Shown piece by piece: positions 45,822 to 54,569 of a stretch of DNA of 64,000 nucleotides (positions are counted from its first letter, which is position 1; each line of letters begins with the position of its first letter). Under the pieces are notes generated by a model, which was given only the letters and a program-made list of their open reading frames with translations, searched no databases and was not told the DNA's origin. Made by a program: the position numbers and the translations under genes. Origin of the DNA: Aurelia coerulea (taxonomy: Eukaryota; Cnidaria; Scyphozoa; Semaeostomeae; Ulmaridae); contig CM076952.1 in the NCBI GenBank assembly GCA_039566865.1, forward strand, positions 15,396,501 through 15,460,500, read 5' to 3'.

Positions 45822-45822
<1 letters not shown>
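43153..45822 (-). mobile_element. Penelope-like element with GIY-YIG, 5' truncated, between ATT tracts
   Basis: The element is bounded exactly by (ATT)n at 43051-43152 and 45823-45872. Its 3' UTR (43153-43725) begins, read on the plus strand, AATAAACTAAACCACCATCA, matching the end of the next copy at 45873. About 70 bp from the 3' end the sense strand has the CTGACGAAG...CGAAACG motif discussed in the findings. One long frame remains intact. Confidence 0.85.
43726..45744 (-). CDS. Penelope-like reverse transcriptase with GIY-YIG endonuclease (672 aa, N-terminally truncated)
   Basis: The frame is open from about 45815 (NFSQYPAFKTRSKFN...), so the listed Met is internal and the N terminus is missing. 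RT motifs: YLLPKIHKRLNSVPGRPVIS, then LCTVDVVGLYPSIPHEEGL, QLRGTAIGTKCAPSYAILYL, catalytic YIDD in WWRYIDDVFLVW, and VNFLDVQVIK. The linker has a Cys block CNGRRSCQICPLM. The GIY-YIG nuclease follows: YVVYLLQCDRCNKKYVGST, then TKFRQRFNVYKSYFR, HFFENGHNG and RRKELYWQYRL. It ends LDMFACGTA. Penelope-like enzymes perform target-primed reverse transcription, with GIY-YIG making the nick. There is no stop or frameshift in 672 codons, so this copy is young. Confidence 0.9.
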   Translation of the reverse strand: MYLSKLEEEFMNICVRGNNYSNISREELSAINSLKADRTIVIKEADKGSGVVVWDREDYIQEAEGQLGDSEVYSKLDNDPSERLHQIIADTLDIIRDRGDIDEKTLEYFMVNNPRLGRFYLLPKIHKRLNSVPGRPVISNCGFFTENISEFLDHHLQPLAKKVRSYIKDTNHFLQKIHNLGQLPENAILCTVDVVGLYPSIPHEEGLEALREALEHREDKTISTNSLTELARVVLKNNFFEFNGDFYQQLRGTAIGTKCAPSYAILYLAALEEKLLSEAQWKPWLWWRYIDDVFLVWLHGEEKLRDFVNFLNGAHDSIKFTAEWSSEKVNFLDVQVIKQGNKIVTDLFTKPTDTHQLLHHTSCHPSHTKKGIPYSQALRIRRICSEETFFENRVGDLKTWLLARGYIENEVDSQVERVRLKNRAALLDTKPKTKDDTRIPLVLTYHPALHKVHEIIRGNQNILLVDNEHNNVFKDKIFVSFRRAKSLKDKLVRAKLANLDEELMEKGTFRCNGRRSCQICPLMREGDTFQNFNSTRSFQTFSGKYDCNSEYVVYLLQCDRCNKKYVGSTKTKFRQRFNVYKSYFRSYSRKHNEGSLDRGKPIPQASFFAHFFENGHNGAFTVGIKIIDGAEDVYSLRRKELYWQYRLGTFSPNGLNERAADVELDMFACGTA

Positions 45823-45860
<38 letters not shown>

Positions 45861-45872
45861 GTTATTATTATA
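45823..45872. repeat. (ATT)n microsatellite
   Basis: 50 bp of TTA repeats separating two Penelope-like copies in the same orientation. Confidence 0.95.
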
Positions 45873-46940
45873 ATAAAAACTAAACCATCATTCACAAAAA
45901 ACAGAACATGAAATAAAAGAAATTAAACTGTTTTCATAAAAATACGTTTCGATTAAAAATCTTCATCAGTCTCCAACTTTACTGGGCAGCCGAGAATTTA
46001 TACAGAAGAAGTTGTTTACAAACAAAAAGTACATAAAAATGTTAAATTTACAATTAAAAGCAATAACATCCTTTCCCACTTATGCCACTCTACATAATCT
46101 TTTTGTCCTTTTTAAATTGGAGGCGTTTTAAAGTTCTACTGATTCCTTTGAGGCTACCTTGGCAACTCTGCAGTCACCCCAAGTGACCCTCTGATAGATT
46201 CGCTCGCTGCTAAAACTTCTTTTAGCAATTGCTGAATCCCGGATGGCCTGATAGGGAATTCCACCCTACCGCCACACGCATAAAAACGCGAAGTAACAAA
46301 GGGCAACCACAAAGCGGACGCCAACGCAACCTCTAGGGACCTTCAGATGCAGTGGCAGAATCTAAGCCGTTCCCCCGCACGCAAATACGTCTAATTCCAC
46401 GTCTGCAGCTCTTTCATTAAGACCCTTGGGTGTAAAAGTTTGAAGTCGATATTGCCAAAACAACTCCTTCCTACGAAGTGAAAAAACATCATCCGCCCCA
46501 TCTATGATTTTAATACCAACCCGAAAGCTCCCATTATGTCCGTTTTCAAAAAAATGACCGAAAAAACTTGCTTGTGGAACAGGTTTTCCTTTATCGAGAG
46601 AGTTTTCGTCGTGTTTGCGTGCATATGTTCTGAAATAGGACTTGTAAACATTAAACCTTTGCCGAAATTTCGTCTTAGTGCTACCCACGTATTTCTTGTT
46701 GCATGATTCACACTGCAACAAATAAACAACATGATCAGAGTTGCAATCGTATCGCCCCGAGAAATTTTTGAAAGACCTTGTTGAATCAAAATTATGGAAA
46801 GTACCCCCCTCCCTCATCAAAGGGCAAATCTGGCAACTCCTTCTGCCATTGCATCTGAAAGTACCCTTTTCCATCAACTCTTCATCGATACTTGGCAGCT
46901 TAGCCCTAACAAGTTTATCTTTCAAACTTTTTGCCCTTCT
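45873..46940 (-). mobile_element. Second Penelope-like copy, 5' truncated
   Basis: It lies between ATT tracts at 45823-45872 and 46941-46960. The 3' UTR (45873-46361) resembles that of the first copy, including CTGATGAAG...CGAAACG on the sense strand near the 3' end. Truncation falls within the coding region at RAKSLKDK. Confidence 0.85.
46362..46925 (-). pseudogene. Penelope-like C-terminal part with GIY-YIG (187 aa)
   Basis: Open from the ATT junction: KDKLVRAKLPSIDEELMEKG, CNGRRSCQICPLM, HVVYLLQCESCNKKYVGST, TKFRQRFNVYKSYFRTYARK, RRKELFWQYRL and ending ADVELDVFACGGTA. It is highly similar to the matching part of the first copy, so both come from one recently active family. It lacks the reverse transcriptase and cannot work alone. 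Confidence 0.88.
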
Positions 46941-46960
46941 ATTATTATTATTATTATTAT
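46941..46960. repeat. Short (ATT)n tract
   Basis: 20 bp of ATT repeats between the Penelope-like copy and the 3' end of the large R4/Dong-like element. Confidence 0.85.
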
Positions 46961-47058
46961 AAAACGATATAACTGCTATAAATACAGCCTAATGATGTTG
47001 TAGACTACCAATTTTTGCTAGTCTAATAATCAAAAGTCATATCTACAAAGTCATAGCG

Positions 47059-47687
47059 TCATGATTGCTGGATAATTCCGCTCATAAATTTCTTCATGAT
47101 GGTATCACTTTCCATCAGCACCGTCTTTTGCATAGTTTGACATATCTCTTCTAAATCTTTCCTGTTATTCATTATCTTTGTAACTTGTTCCTCCAATCGT
47201 TTCATTCCACCCCCCCCCCCCCCCCCAAACACCCAATTATCAACGGCAAGATCTCAACGTCATATCCTGGTCTTTTCTCTCTAGTTGTGAATGTCAGCTG
47301 CTGGTATTTGTTCAGTTTTTCTCTGTGTTTATCACTTATATTATGTTCTTGTGGGCACGCCATGTCTACTATCCAAATCTTTTTATTTGCACCATCTTCC
47401 AGTGTTAAGTCCGGTCTCCTCGCTCTTTCAGTTACTCTCAGTTTGTATTCAAAATCCCACAGCATCTTGCTTTCATTACCTTCGACAACATGGCCTTTCC
47501 CCCAGTTTTGCTTATACCATAATATCTTATCATCCAATATTCCTTGTTGTTTGCACCATGCAACAGCCAATACCTTCAGGGCGTTATCATGCCTTCGCAA
47601 AATACTCTGTGCCGGCAATAACCCTACATCTAGCGAGTATGTGTTCAACTGTTTCACTGTACTCTCCGCAAAGTCTGCAGTTCTCAT
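47059..47687 (-). pseudogene. Restriction-like endonuclease end of the R4/Dong-like element
   Basis: The frame reads LRRHDNALKVLAVAWCKQQG, KMLWDFEYKLRVTERARRPD, KKIWIVDMACPQEHNISDK and VEILPLIIGCLGGG. RRPD...VDMACP is the PD-(D/E)XK-type nuclease core. At 47211-47226 a run of about 16 C (G on the sense strand) moves the frame; after it coding continues MKRLEEQVTKIMNNRKDLEE to SGIIQQS and TGA at 47059-47061. The poly-G falls in the glycine stretch GCLGGG and is an obvious slippage site. Confidence 0.75.
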
Positions 47688-48855
47688 CTCTTACCGCAAT
47701 GCCTCTAATGGCTTTCCATTTTCGCGTTTCGACCATTTGTTCTTGTAGATTAATTATTGAAGATGTTTTCCTAGGGTCCATATTGCAGTTTAACCATGCA
47801 CTGCATTCAGGTTCTTGATTTCTGAACATCCAACTTTGCATTTGCTTCTCTGAGTAATTCTCTTTCCTTTTGCTTTCAATTCCAGCTTTCGTTCTCCCCT
47901 TAATTGTTTTCCAACACTCTTTCCATGATTTCATCATTTCTTTGTCGTCTAGCATTACTTTATCCTTGTCAAACTGTATATTTATTCCTAGGTCCTTCAG
48001 TGAATCCTCAGCTTCTCGTTTAATTGAACAGTATTCATTTCTGCACTCTCTCTTCCAAGTTTCGTTGATCCATACACTTGATGACTTTGCCATATAAGTT
48101 GCAACACGAACCTTGGTCATTTTATACACATCTCTGAAACTTATCAGCCCTCTGCCTCCTTCCTTTCGATTCATGTAAAGTCTCTCATCACTTGACAACC
48201 TCCCAAGCATTTGCTTGTTTCTGAGCTCTCTTTTCACTATCATATCGAACTCGTTCAGTTCTGCCTTTGAAAATCTGATCACATTCATGGTGTATGCAGC
48301 AACAGGGATTACCCTGCAGTTTATTGCTCTTATTAAATTCTTGTCATAAAGCTCTAGCTCAATTAAACTTTTCAACCTTTTTCCCATTTCTGTCGTGACT
48401 CTTTGGAAGACTTTCTCTTTATCTATCTTCTCTCCCTGCTCAATTCCAAGAAATTTGTATGTTTCGTTCTGGTCCGGGTCTAAACTCCTCATTTTTTCCT
48501 GCAAAATCTCTAGCCCTTCCGCTAGCACCATCTTTCCCCTTTGAAATACCATTTCTGCACATTTATTTACACCATAACAGGCTCCAGTGTCTCTGCTTGC
48601 TTTAACTAGCATTTCATTTACAGCACACAGTAACTCATGGCTTTCTTGGTAGGTTTTCGGGTCATCAATGAATAGGCTGTGTGTTCTTTTAACCAGCCTT
48701 TGACCAGGTGGACCCATTCGGTATCCTCTACTTTCATTCAGCATCAAACATACTGGAACCTCTGAGAGACAAAACCCAATTGGCGAGTAGCTATCCCCTT
48801 GCACGAACCCACAGGCAATGCGTATCCATCTGCTCACCTCCATCATACGCTTCAA
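47587..48855 (-). pseudogene. R4/Dong-like reverse transcriptase, second part, with zinc finger
   Basis: It starts in mid-domain: SRWIRIACGFVQGDSYSPIG, then the catalytic box as FIDD in RTHSLFIDDPKTYQESHEL. The (Y/F)IDD variant is usual for this family. Later: GRLSSDERLYMNRKEGGRGL, then a finger CRLCGEYSETVEHILARC. The frame is lost just after the finger (frameshift near 47600) and is separated from the first part by a TGA, apparently from TGG, plus an indel near 48860. Confidence 0.8.
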
Positions 48856-48865
48856 GTCTCGTCTT

Positions 48866-49660
48866 TCAATTCTTCATAAGCTGGTTAATGATGCTGATAA
48901 CACTTTCTGGTATTCCTATCCATCGATATACCCTAATCATCCAGTCGTGGTGTACGCGATCATAAGCCTTGGTATAGTCATAGAAGGCCACTGTTAGGTT
49001 TCTTTTGTGTTCTCTAACTTCATCAACGATGCATTTGTCTATTAATAATTGGTCCACTGTTCCAAGGACTCCATCAATCGCACCTAACTGCCCTTCATCC
49101 CATACATTGCTCCTAATCGCATGCTCTTTCATATACTTTGCTATCATTCCAGTATATACCTTATATGACGTGTTAAGGCACGTGATTGGTCGATAATCTT
49201 TCACTGGGCTTAAATCTTCAGCCTTCGGCAGTGTTACCGTTCTCCCCCATGACAGCCATTCTGGAATCGTTTTTACATCTTTCTTCCATCTTGACATTAC
49301 TCTACTCAGTACTTTCCATGTAACCTTAAATCTTTTCCAGAAGTAGTTCTGTATTCCATCTACTCCCGGTGCTGACCAGTTCTTCCTCATCTTGATAGTC
49401 GCGCTAAAGCACTCTTCAGTTATTTCGAACTCTTTAACACTCTGGATCTTTTCCTGGAGCTTTTCGCACATTTCTCTCATCCATGGCTGATCTGGTGTAA
49501 GCTTTTCATTTTCCCAAATTTCGCCCCAGAAACTCACGAATTCCTCAATCTCTGGTACTTTTCCATGATACTGCTTGGTTTCATTAGTCTTCCTATAAAA
49601 TCCGCTTTCGTCAGTTACAAACATTTGGTTATTTCGAATCCGCTTTCCTCTTGCTATCAT
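48866..49660 (-). pseudogene. R4/Dong-like reverse transcriptase, first part
   Basis: RT fingers and palm start: KNWSAPGVDGIQNYFWKRF, SWGRTVTLPKAEDLSPVKDY then RPITCLNTSYKVYTGMIA, and LTVAFYDYTKAYDRVHHDWM. It is in the same frame as the N-terminal ORF (49721-50953), divided from it only by the TAA at 49718-49720; NAKEQFLDDLRTKKVKLQL joins the two. It ends INQLMKN followed by TGA where relatives have Trp. Confidence 0.8.
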
Positions 49661-49717
49661 GAGCTGTAACTTTACCTTTTTTGTTCTAAGGTCATCTAGG
49701 AATTGCTCTTTAGCGTT

Positions 49718-50953
49718 TTAGAGATCCACTGTTCTTGTTTTATTCCCCTCTATTCTTGAACTGATTTCTTTCAAGATTCTCTTTTCCTTGTTAGTAGGTT
49801 TGCGTCTTGTCTTTCTTCGATGTAATTCGTTACAAATGCGTGCAATGATTTGGCGCAGGGCTTTAATCTTGCTGCGTAATTTCCTTTCTCTTCTGTTACC
49901 ACCTGGCACCGTCTTACTTAGTCCTTTTGGTTTAACATTTTGAGCTCTTGCTGTAGCTTTTCCCATTGCATACACTACATCAGTTATATCTTTCATGTCA
50001 CTTTCATCGTCTAGGTAATCACATAGGATCAAGTTAGCATTTTTCTCGATGCTACTTAGCATTCTAAGTTTTGGAAGTTTCTCGCGTTGCTCTGTCTCTT
50101 CCAAGGTCTTTTGTGCTACCTTTTCCAGTTCTTCCTTAAATATTGCCTCGAGCCTATCATACGACTCATCTTTTTCCTTTTCGACTAGTGGATGATTCCA
50201 CTCCCTCTCTTCGTCATCTTGGCATTCTGTTGCTATATCTCTGTCCTGAGGTGACACTGACGATGCTTTGTCAACGGCTGTTGATTCTGGACCATTTTCT
50301 GATTCCCGTTTGCGCAATAGCACCAAGTTTGCTATTTCCTTTTCATTCCGGAATCTTCTAGCATTATCTCTAAGTTTTTGCCCACTCGCATCGCTGTAAT
50401 CCCTGAATTCATTATCCCATCTGGCTTTCATTCGTACCATAAAACCTCTTCCTTTAAGTCGTTCCTCTGTATCGATTTCAACTAATCTTACTTTCATGTT
50501 GGTTGTCCATCTAACGTTTCCCACCTTTACCAACGGCTCTATGATTTCATCACGTACATCTTCAGTTACATCTGTAGTATCATGCCCACTTTCGACTTCC
50601 GATATCACTGACCTTTCTTTCTTGAATCTCTTCGCATTATCACATAAGTTCTGAGCTGTCCGTATACCTATTCCTGGGAACTCTTTGTGCCACCTCTCGT
50701 GCACTCTTTTCATAAATCCAGGTCCTTTTGCTCTTTCTTCCATGTCTATTCGAACTAACCATACCTTGTCATTATATTTCCAATAAGGGTAATTCGTCTG
50801 GCTTTGTAGATTGCACTCTGCATTATTTGATGCTCCTTCTGTGTCCTCAGCCTGGGCTCCTTCTGAACTGTGACGCAGAGCACCATTTTGTAAGTTTATT
50901 TGGTTTTGATTATCTTGATCAATATTATCCATATTTAGGTTGCAATTTCGCAC
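49718..50953 (-). CDS. N-terminal protein of the R4/Dong-like element, duplicated module (411 aa)
   Basis: The protein contains two copies of a module of about 55 residues: VWLVRIDMEERAKGPGFMKR ... LCDNAKRFKKER and VRLVEIDTEERLKGRGFMVR ... LRDNARRFRNEKE, at roughly residues 60-115 and 150-210. Their W/R-rich helical pattern suggests a Myb-like or other DNA-binding fold that could choose the target, but I do not recognise a named family. The C-terminal third is strongly basic (RRERKLRSKIKALRQI, RRKTRRKPTNKEKR), fitting nucleic-acid binding. It ends at TAA, after which the same frame continues into the RT; this may be a nonsense mutation or a real stop between two ORFs. Confidence 0.7.
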   Translation of the reverse strand: MRNCNLNMDNIDQDNQNQINLQNGALRHSSEGAQAEDTEGASNNAECNLQSQTNYPYWKYNDKVWLVRIDMEERAKGPGFMKRVHERWHKEFPGIGIRTAQNLCDNAKRFKKERSVISEVESGHDTTDVTEDVRDEIIEPLVKVGNVRWTTNMKVRLVEIDTEERLKGRGFMVRMKARWDNEFRDYSDASGQKLRDNARRFRNEKEIANLVLLRKRESENGPESTAVDKASSVSPQDRDIATECQDDEEREWNHPLVEKEKDESYDRLEAIFKEELEKVAQKTLEETEQREKLPKLRMLSSIEKNANLILCDYLDDESDMKDITDVVYAMGKATARAQNVKPKGLSKTVPGGNRRERKLRSKIKALRQIIARICNELHRRKTRRKPTNKEKRILKEISSRIEGNKTRTVDL

Positions 50954-51381
50954 GGGTATGAAAGGTCCGTCCGCAGTTGCCCGGCACTGCGGATAAGGCT
51001 ATTACTGCCAGGGTTCGCCTGATTCTGACAGGCACCGTTAGAGACCTCTTAACGCATCGGCCATCCACTCGTGAGCACGGTTCACATTACACCTTGAGTT
51101 GCGCCTATTTGACCCATAAGTGGGGATCTGACACCAAATCAAACTATACCCTTGTTACTTAGGGGATTGTTTTTCGGGGTTGACTCCCCTAGATCCACCG
51201 TGTTCTGTTGGATACAGGGTCACCTCGAGTAGGATGTGGCTCTTCACCACGCACGGACGGTCTTCACCATGGAGAGGCTATGTTTGACGCTTCATATGGT
51301 GCTGGGTATAGGGAGACCAGTCTAGGACGCCACTAGAGGCCATCTAGGAAGGGTACTACTCCTCTAGTGACCCTTGACCCT

Positions 51382-51397
51382 TTATTATTATTATTAT
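51382..51397. repeat. Short (ATT)n tract
   Basis: 16 bp of ATT repeats between the 5' end of the large R4/Dong-like element and the 3' end of another fragment. Confidence 0.8.
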
Positions 51398-52019
51398 GCT
51401 GCTTTTACACGGTATTGATCTAACAACCGGCCAATTGTCTGAATTATGTCTCTCATCGAACCACTCCCCGTGGTCTAGGATGGGAAGCATTTCTGTCCTT
51501 CTTCTTATTACTGTCCTTCTGTGCAGTACTCCTTTGTTCTTTACTTTGTATCGAGGACCTTCCGGATAATGTGCGCTGTTCCAAGAAGACATGTTTTTTG
51601 AAGAGCGTCAACCCCCAGGTGCAGGCCTACCTTGTCAAGGTTTTTTCTTAAATTATTTGTCACAGTTCCCAAAGCCCCTATGATGATTGGTAAGATCATG
51701 ACTTTATCTACTTCTTTGTTCCAACATTTCAAAAATTTCGTATTTCAAGTCGTTGTAGTATTCTATATTTTCTTGCTCTTTCTTCTTGATTCTGGTGTCA
51801 AACGGGCATGCAACATCAATTACGAGGCACAACTTCTGCTTCTTATCTAGGACCACAATATCTGGCTTGTTATGCTCTATTCTCTTTTCAGTTTGTATAG
51901 AAAATCCCATAACAGCTTAACTTCATCGTTTTCAAGAACTTTCATCTTTGTTTCCACAAAATGCTCATAGTATTTCTCCGTGCACGCAAAACCAAATTTC
52001 TTGCAATAGTTCCAAGAAT
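51398..52019 (-). pseudogene. R4/Dong-like 3' fragment: REL endonuclease and 3' UTR
   Basis: Bounded by ATT at 51382-51397 and by the long tract from 52020. Coding from the right edge: NYCKKFGFACTEKYYEHFV, NKPDIVVLDKKQKLCLVIDV followed by ACPFDTRIKKKEQ, then after a frameshift VMILPIIIGALGTVTNNLRK and LLGTAHIIRKVLDTK and stop. PD...IDVACPFD is the nuclease core. 3' UTR at 51398-51540. Confidence 0.75.
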
Positions 52020-52058
52020 AATTATTATTATTATTATTATTATCATTATTATTATTAC

Positions 52059-52106
<48 letters not shown>
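52020..52106. repeat. (ATT)n microsatellite
   Basis: About 87 bp of TTA repeats with single ATC/ACT interruptions, between two minus-strand R4-like fragments. Confidence 0.95.
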
Positions 52107-52730
52107 GAATTGAAATTGTCCTTTGATTTCAGCTATTTACATTCAAGCTGCCGAGAATCATCCCGATACCTGTGGCAGCAAGAAGGTTTGTTACTTGCAT
52201 GCTAACAAATAACAATGATATGCAGTTCAATACTCGTGAATAGTCATACTGTTCAGAATCTTCCTTTATATTGACAGTGCTTTGCGAAGAAGGTGTGATG
52301 TACTTGTAAGGACTATATTTTGTATTTCTTGTAAGTTGGCTCTCCAGACATTGATTTGAGATGGTTTTGGGTTCCCCTTTTTACCATTCCAAGTGCACCA
52401 ACTACGACAGGTATAGATGTTTTAAGGTGCCACATCCTTTCTATCTCAATTTGCAGGTCTCTACACTTGGATAGCTTATCAAATTCTTTGACGGAAATAT
52501 TTCTATCTGAAGGAACTGTCATGTCAAACAGGAGGCATGTTTTGCTCTTGTGGTCTTTAATGACTATATCTGGTCTGTTTGCTTGGATAGCTCTCTCTGT
52601 GTTTATTGGGAAATCCCAGAGTATCGTGATGTTCTCTCCTTCTACTACTGGTGGCGTTTTATGTTCATACCATTTGTCAGCGTGCAGTGTGTTGTAATGC
52701 TTGCAAATTTCCCAGTGTAAGTACTGTCTT
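52107..52730 (-). pseudogene. REL endonuclease fragment of a related element
   Basis: Beginning near 52725: LHWEICKHYNTLHADKWYEH, RPDIVIKDHKSKTCLLFDMT, VPSDRNISVKEFDKLSKCRD and LKTSIPVVVGALGMVKRGTQ. The RPD...FDMTVPSD core differs from the VACPFD type, so it is another lineage of the same endonuclease class. Its 3' end abuts the ATT tract at 52106; its 5' end is not at an ATT tract but in a T-rich stretch. Confidence 0.72.
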
Positions 52731-52799
52731 TTTTTCTTTTCTTTTTATTAATATCTTCATAGAGGATGCCCCAATCACCAAGAGTTTCTTTTCATGGGG

Positions 52800-53160
52800 G
52801 TTTTAGTTATAAAATAGAAATAAAAGTATATTACCAAGACAGCTAAACGCGTTTACAACCTTTCATTAGAGTTCAAAATTGTTCATTAAATTCTTTGAAA
52901 AAACAATCTGGAGATCTTCGTTTCCCCCAATTTGTTCTTGAATTCGGTAATCTAAAGTTCTCCTTAGTTCGAGTATTATAAGTATGTAATTCACTACCCC
53001 TCATGTTGGATGTTTTCACATTATTGAGTAGAATTATCTTTAGAAATGAACTCCTGTGTAATCCAGTGATTTCCACTTCAAAGTAACAAGGGCAGATTTT
53101 GTAATACAATAGCATGAGTCTGAGCAAGATCATGAGGCATTCAAAAGATGCAGAAACAGA
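52800..53160 (-). pseudogene. LINE C-terminal remnant (CR1/jockey type)
   Basis: The frame reads KIILLNNVKTSNMRGSELHT followed by YNTRTKENFRLPNSRTNWGK and RRSPDCFFKEFNEQF, the YNTR--LR-P-RTNWGK pattern known from many LINE ORF2 ends. Nothing else of the element is recognised. Confidence 0.5.
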
Positions 53161-53221
53161 TTCAGGAACAAATGTGAAATAAAGAAACTAGAGTATTACA
53201 AAAATAAAGTAGACAACTGTG

Positions 53222-53243
53222 AGGGTTAGGGTTAGGGTTAGGA
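53222..53243 (+). repeat. Three TTAGGG units (interstitial telomere-like)
   Basis: AGGGTTAGGGTTAGGGTTAGG matches the metazoan telomere repeat. At only three units it may be chance or a repair scar. Confidence 0.6.
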
Positions 53244-53384
53244 CTAATAACTCCATCTTCAGATTACTGATTTCTTCCTACGATATGCCAAACTGTAAGT
53301 TGAAATGTCCAGCATGTACCTAGAATGAATAGAAATTGCCAGATAACGAACTTTTTTGTCTGCGTTCAATCAAACGCCGGAACT

Positions 53385-53405
53385 TTTTTTTGGGACACCC
53401 GGTAT
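53385..53405. repeat. Solitary mariner-like MITE end
   Basis: TTTTTTTTGGGACACCCGGTA resembles the terminus of the MITE at 13562-14006. The opposite end was not found nearby. Confidence 0.4.
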
Positions 53406-53518
53406 ATATATATTTCATCCCTTTGTCACCGGCGCACTAAATTCAACTGTCCATACACCTGAATGACAAATACGACGGCGGGCCAGCGCGGCGCCGTAGG
53501 CGACGCGCGGCAAGCCTA

Positions 53519-53614
53519 GTTATTATTATTATTATTATCATTATTATTAATATTATCATTATTATTATTATTATCATTATTATTATTATTATTATTATTA
53601 TTAATATTATTATT
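53519..53614. repeat. (ATT)n microsatellite with CAT interruptions
   Basis: About 95 bp. A GC-rich stretch (GGCGGGCCAGCGCGGCGCCG, about 53475-53505) lies just left of it and is unusual in this AT-rich DNA. Confidence 0.9.
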
Positions 53615-54483
53615 TTTGAGGTTATCACAGCATATAATGTTATTGCTGGATGAATCTACTGATTACCAAGCCATATCCCACGGCCTTAGGTATCCAGAAC
53701 CTTTCTGATGACTCTTGCTGATCCCAATAAACAAGCTTTCTGTAATGTGCTGAAATTCACCATGATGTCTAACTTTCTTAACCAGTGTTCAAAGTTTTTG
53801 CTTACTGTGCCTAACGTTCCTATGATGATTGGAATTATGACTATTTCTTGACTTTTCCAAATTCTCTTCAATACCCGTTTTAAATCTTGGTATTTTCCAA
53901 CCTTTTCCCTCTCCTTATCTTGTACTCTCGTATCAAATGGGCAAGCGACGTCAACAATGTAACATTTCCTGCTTTTATTACATCAGATGACTATGTCAGG
54001 TCTACAGTGCTCAATCTCTTTGTCTGTCTGGATTTTCATATCCCACATGACTGTGACTCCTTCGTTTTCCATGAAAGTTTAAATGCGGTGATCATACCAT
54101 TTCTCACTTGCTGGTAGCCCATACTTCTTACAAATTTCCCATTGTAGAGTCTGTGCCACTTTATCATGTCTCCAGTTCTTATACTGACACTGTGCCAACA
54201 TCTTGCACTCTGCTAAAATATTAGCTACAGTTTCATCCCGCTCACCACACATCCTGCACTTTGAATCAATGTCCTCTTTGTCTATGGCTTTCCTGATGTA
54301 CTTCGTTCTGATCGCCTGTTCTTGCGCTGCCACTAACAACATTCGGTCTCTTTCTTTCTGCCGCTTTTCCTCAACCATTCCCATGTTTTCTCGTCTCTAA
54401 CGTCATCTGCCGCTTTAAAATATCTGCCATGCAAGCTTTTATTTCTATATCTGTCCTGCCTTTCTAACTGAATTGTTGCCTTT
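53615..54483 (-). pseudogene. R4/Dong-like fragment: thumb, zinc finger, REL endonuclease
   Basis: It lies between ATT tracts at 53519-53614 and 54484-54569. From the right: NKSLHGRYFKAADDVRDEKT, LLVAAQEQAIRTKYIRKAID, finger CRMCGERDETVANILAEC, KYGLPASEKWYDH, then in other frames CYIVDVACPFDTRVQDKERE and IVIIPIIIGTLGTVSKNFEH, ending LLGSARVIRKVLDT and stop. Several frameshifts and stops are present. It is closely related to the fragments at 42150-43050 and 51398-52019. Confidence 0.75.
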
Positions 54484-54530
54484 TATTAATATTAGTATTA
54501 TTATTATTATCATTATTATTATTATTGTTA

Positions 54531-54562
<32 letters not shown>

Positions 54563-54569
54563 GTTATTA
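54484..54569. repeat. (ATT)n microsatellite
   Basis: About 85 bp of ATT repeats with GTT/CAT interruptions. Confidence 0.92.

Larger units (their letters stand above)
46961..51381 (-). mobile_element. R4/Dong-like non-LTR retrotransposon, near full length, inserted in ATT repeats
   Basis: It runs between (ATT)n tracts at 46941-46960 (3' side) and 51382-51397 (5' side). A 5' UTR of about 430 bp (50954-51381) precedes an N-terminal region with a duplicated DNA-binding-like module, then RT, a CCHC finger, a restriction-like endonuclease and a 3' UTR (46961-47058). Known precedent: Dong of silkworm (R4 clade) inserts specifically into TAA repeats. On this element's sense strand the target reads (TAA)n, the same polarity. 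Defects: an in-frame TAA at 49718-49720, a TGA plus frameshift near 48860, a frameshift near 47600 and a poly-G slip near 47211-47226. Confidence 0.85.

Noticed and set aside
47185..47818. Plus-strand frames of up to 187 codons opposite the Dong-like element
   Set aside because: Antisense to clearly recognisable endonuclease and RT coding on the minus strand.
53222..53243. Telomere-proximal position inferred from TTAGGG units
   Set aside because: Only three units and flanked by ordinary interspersed repeats on both sides; not evidence of a chromosome end.
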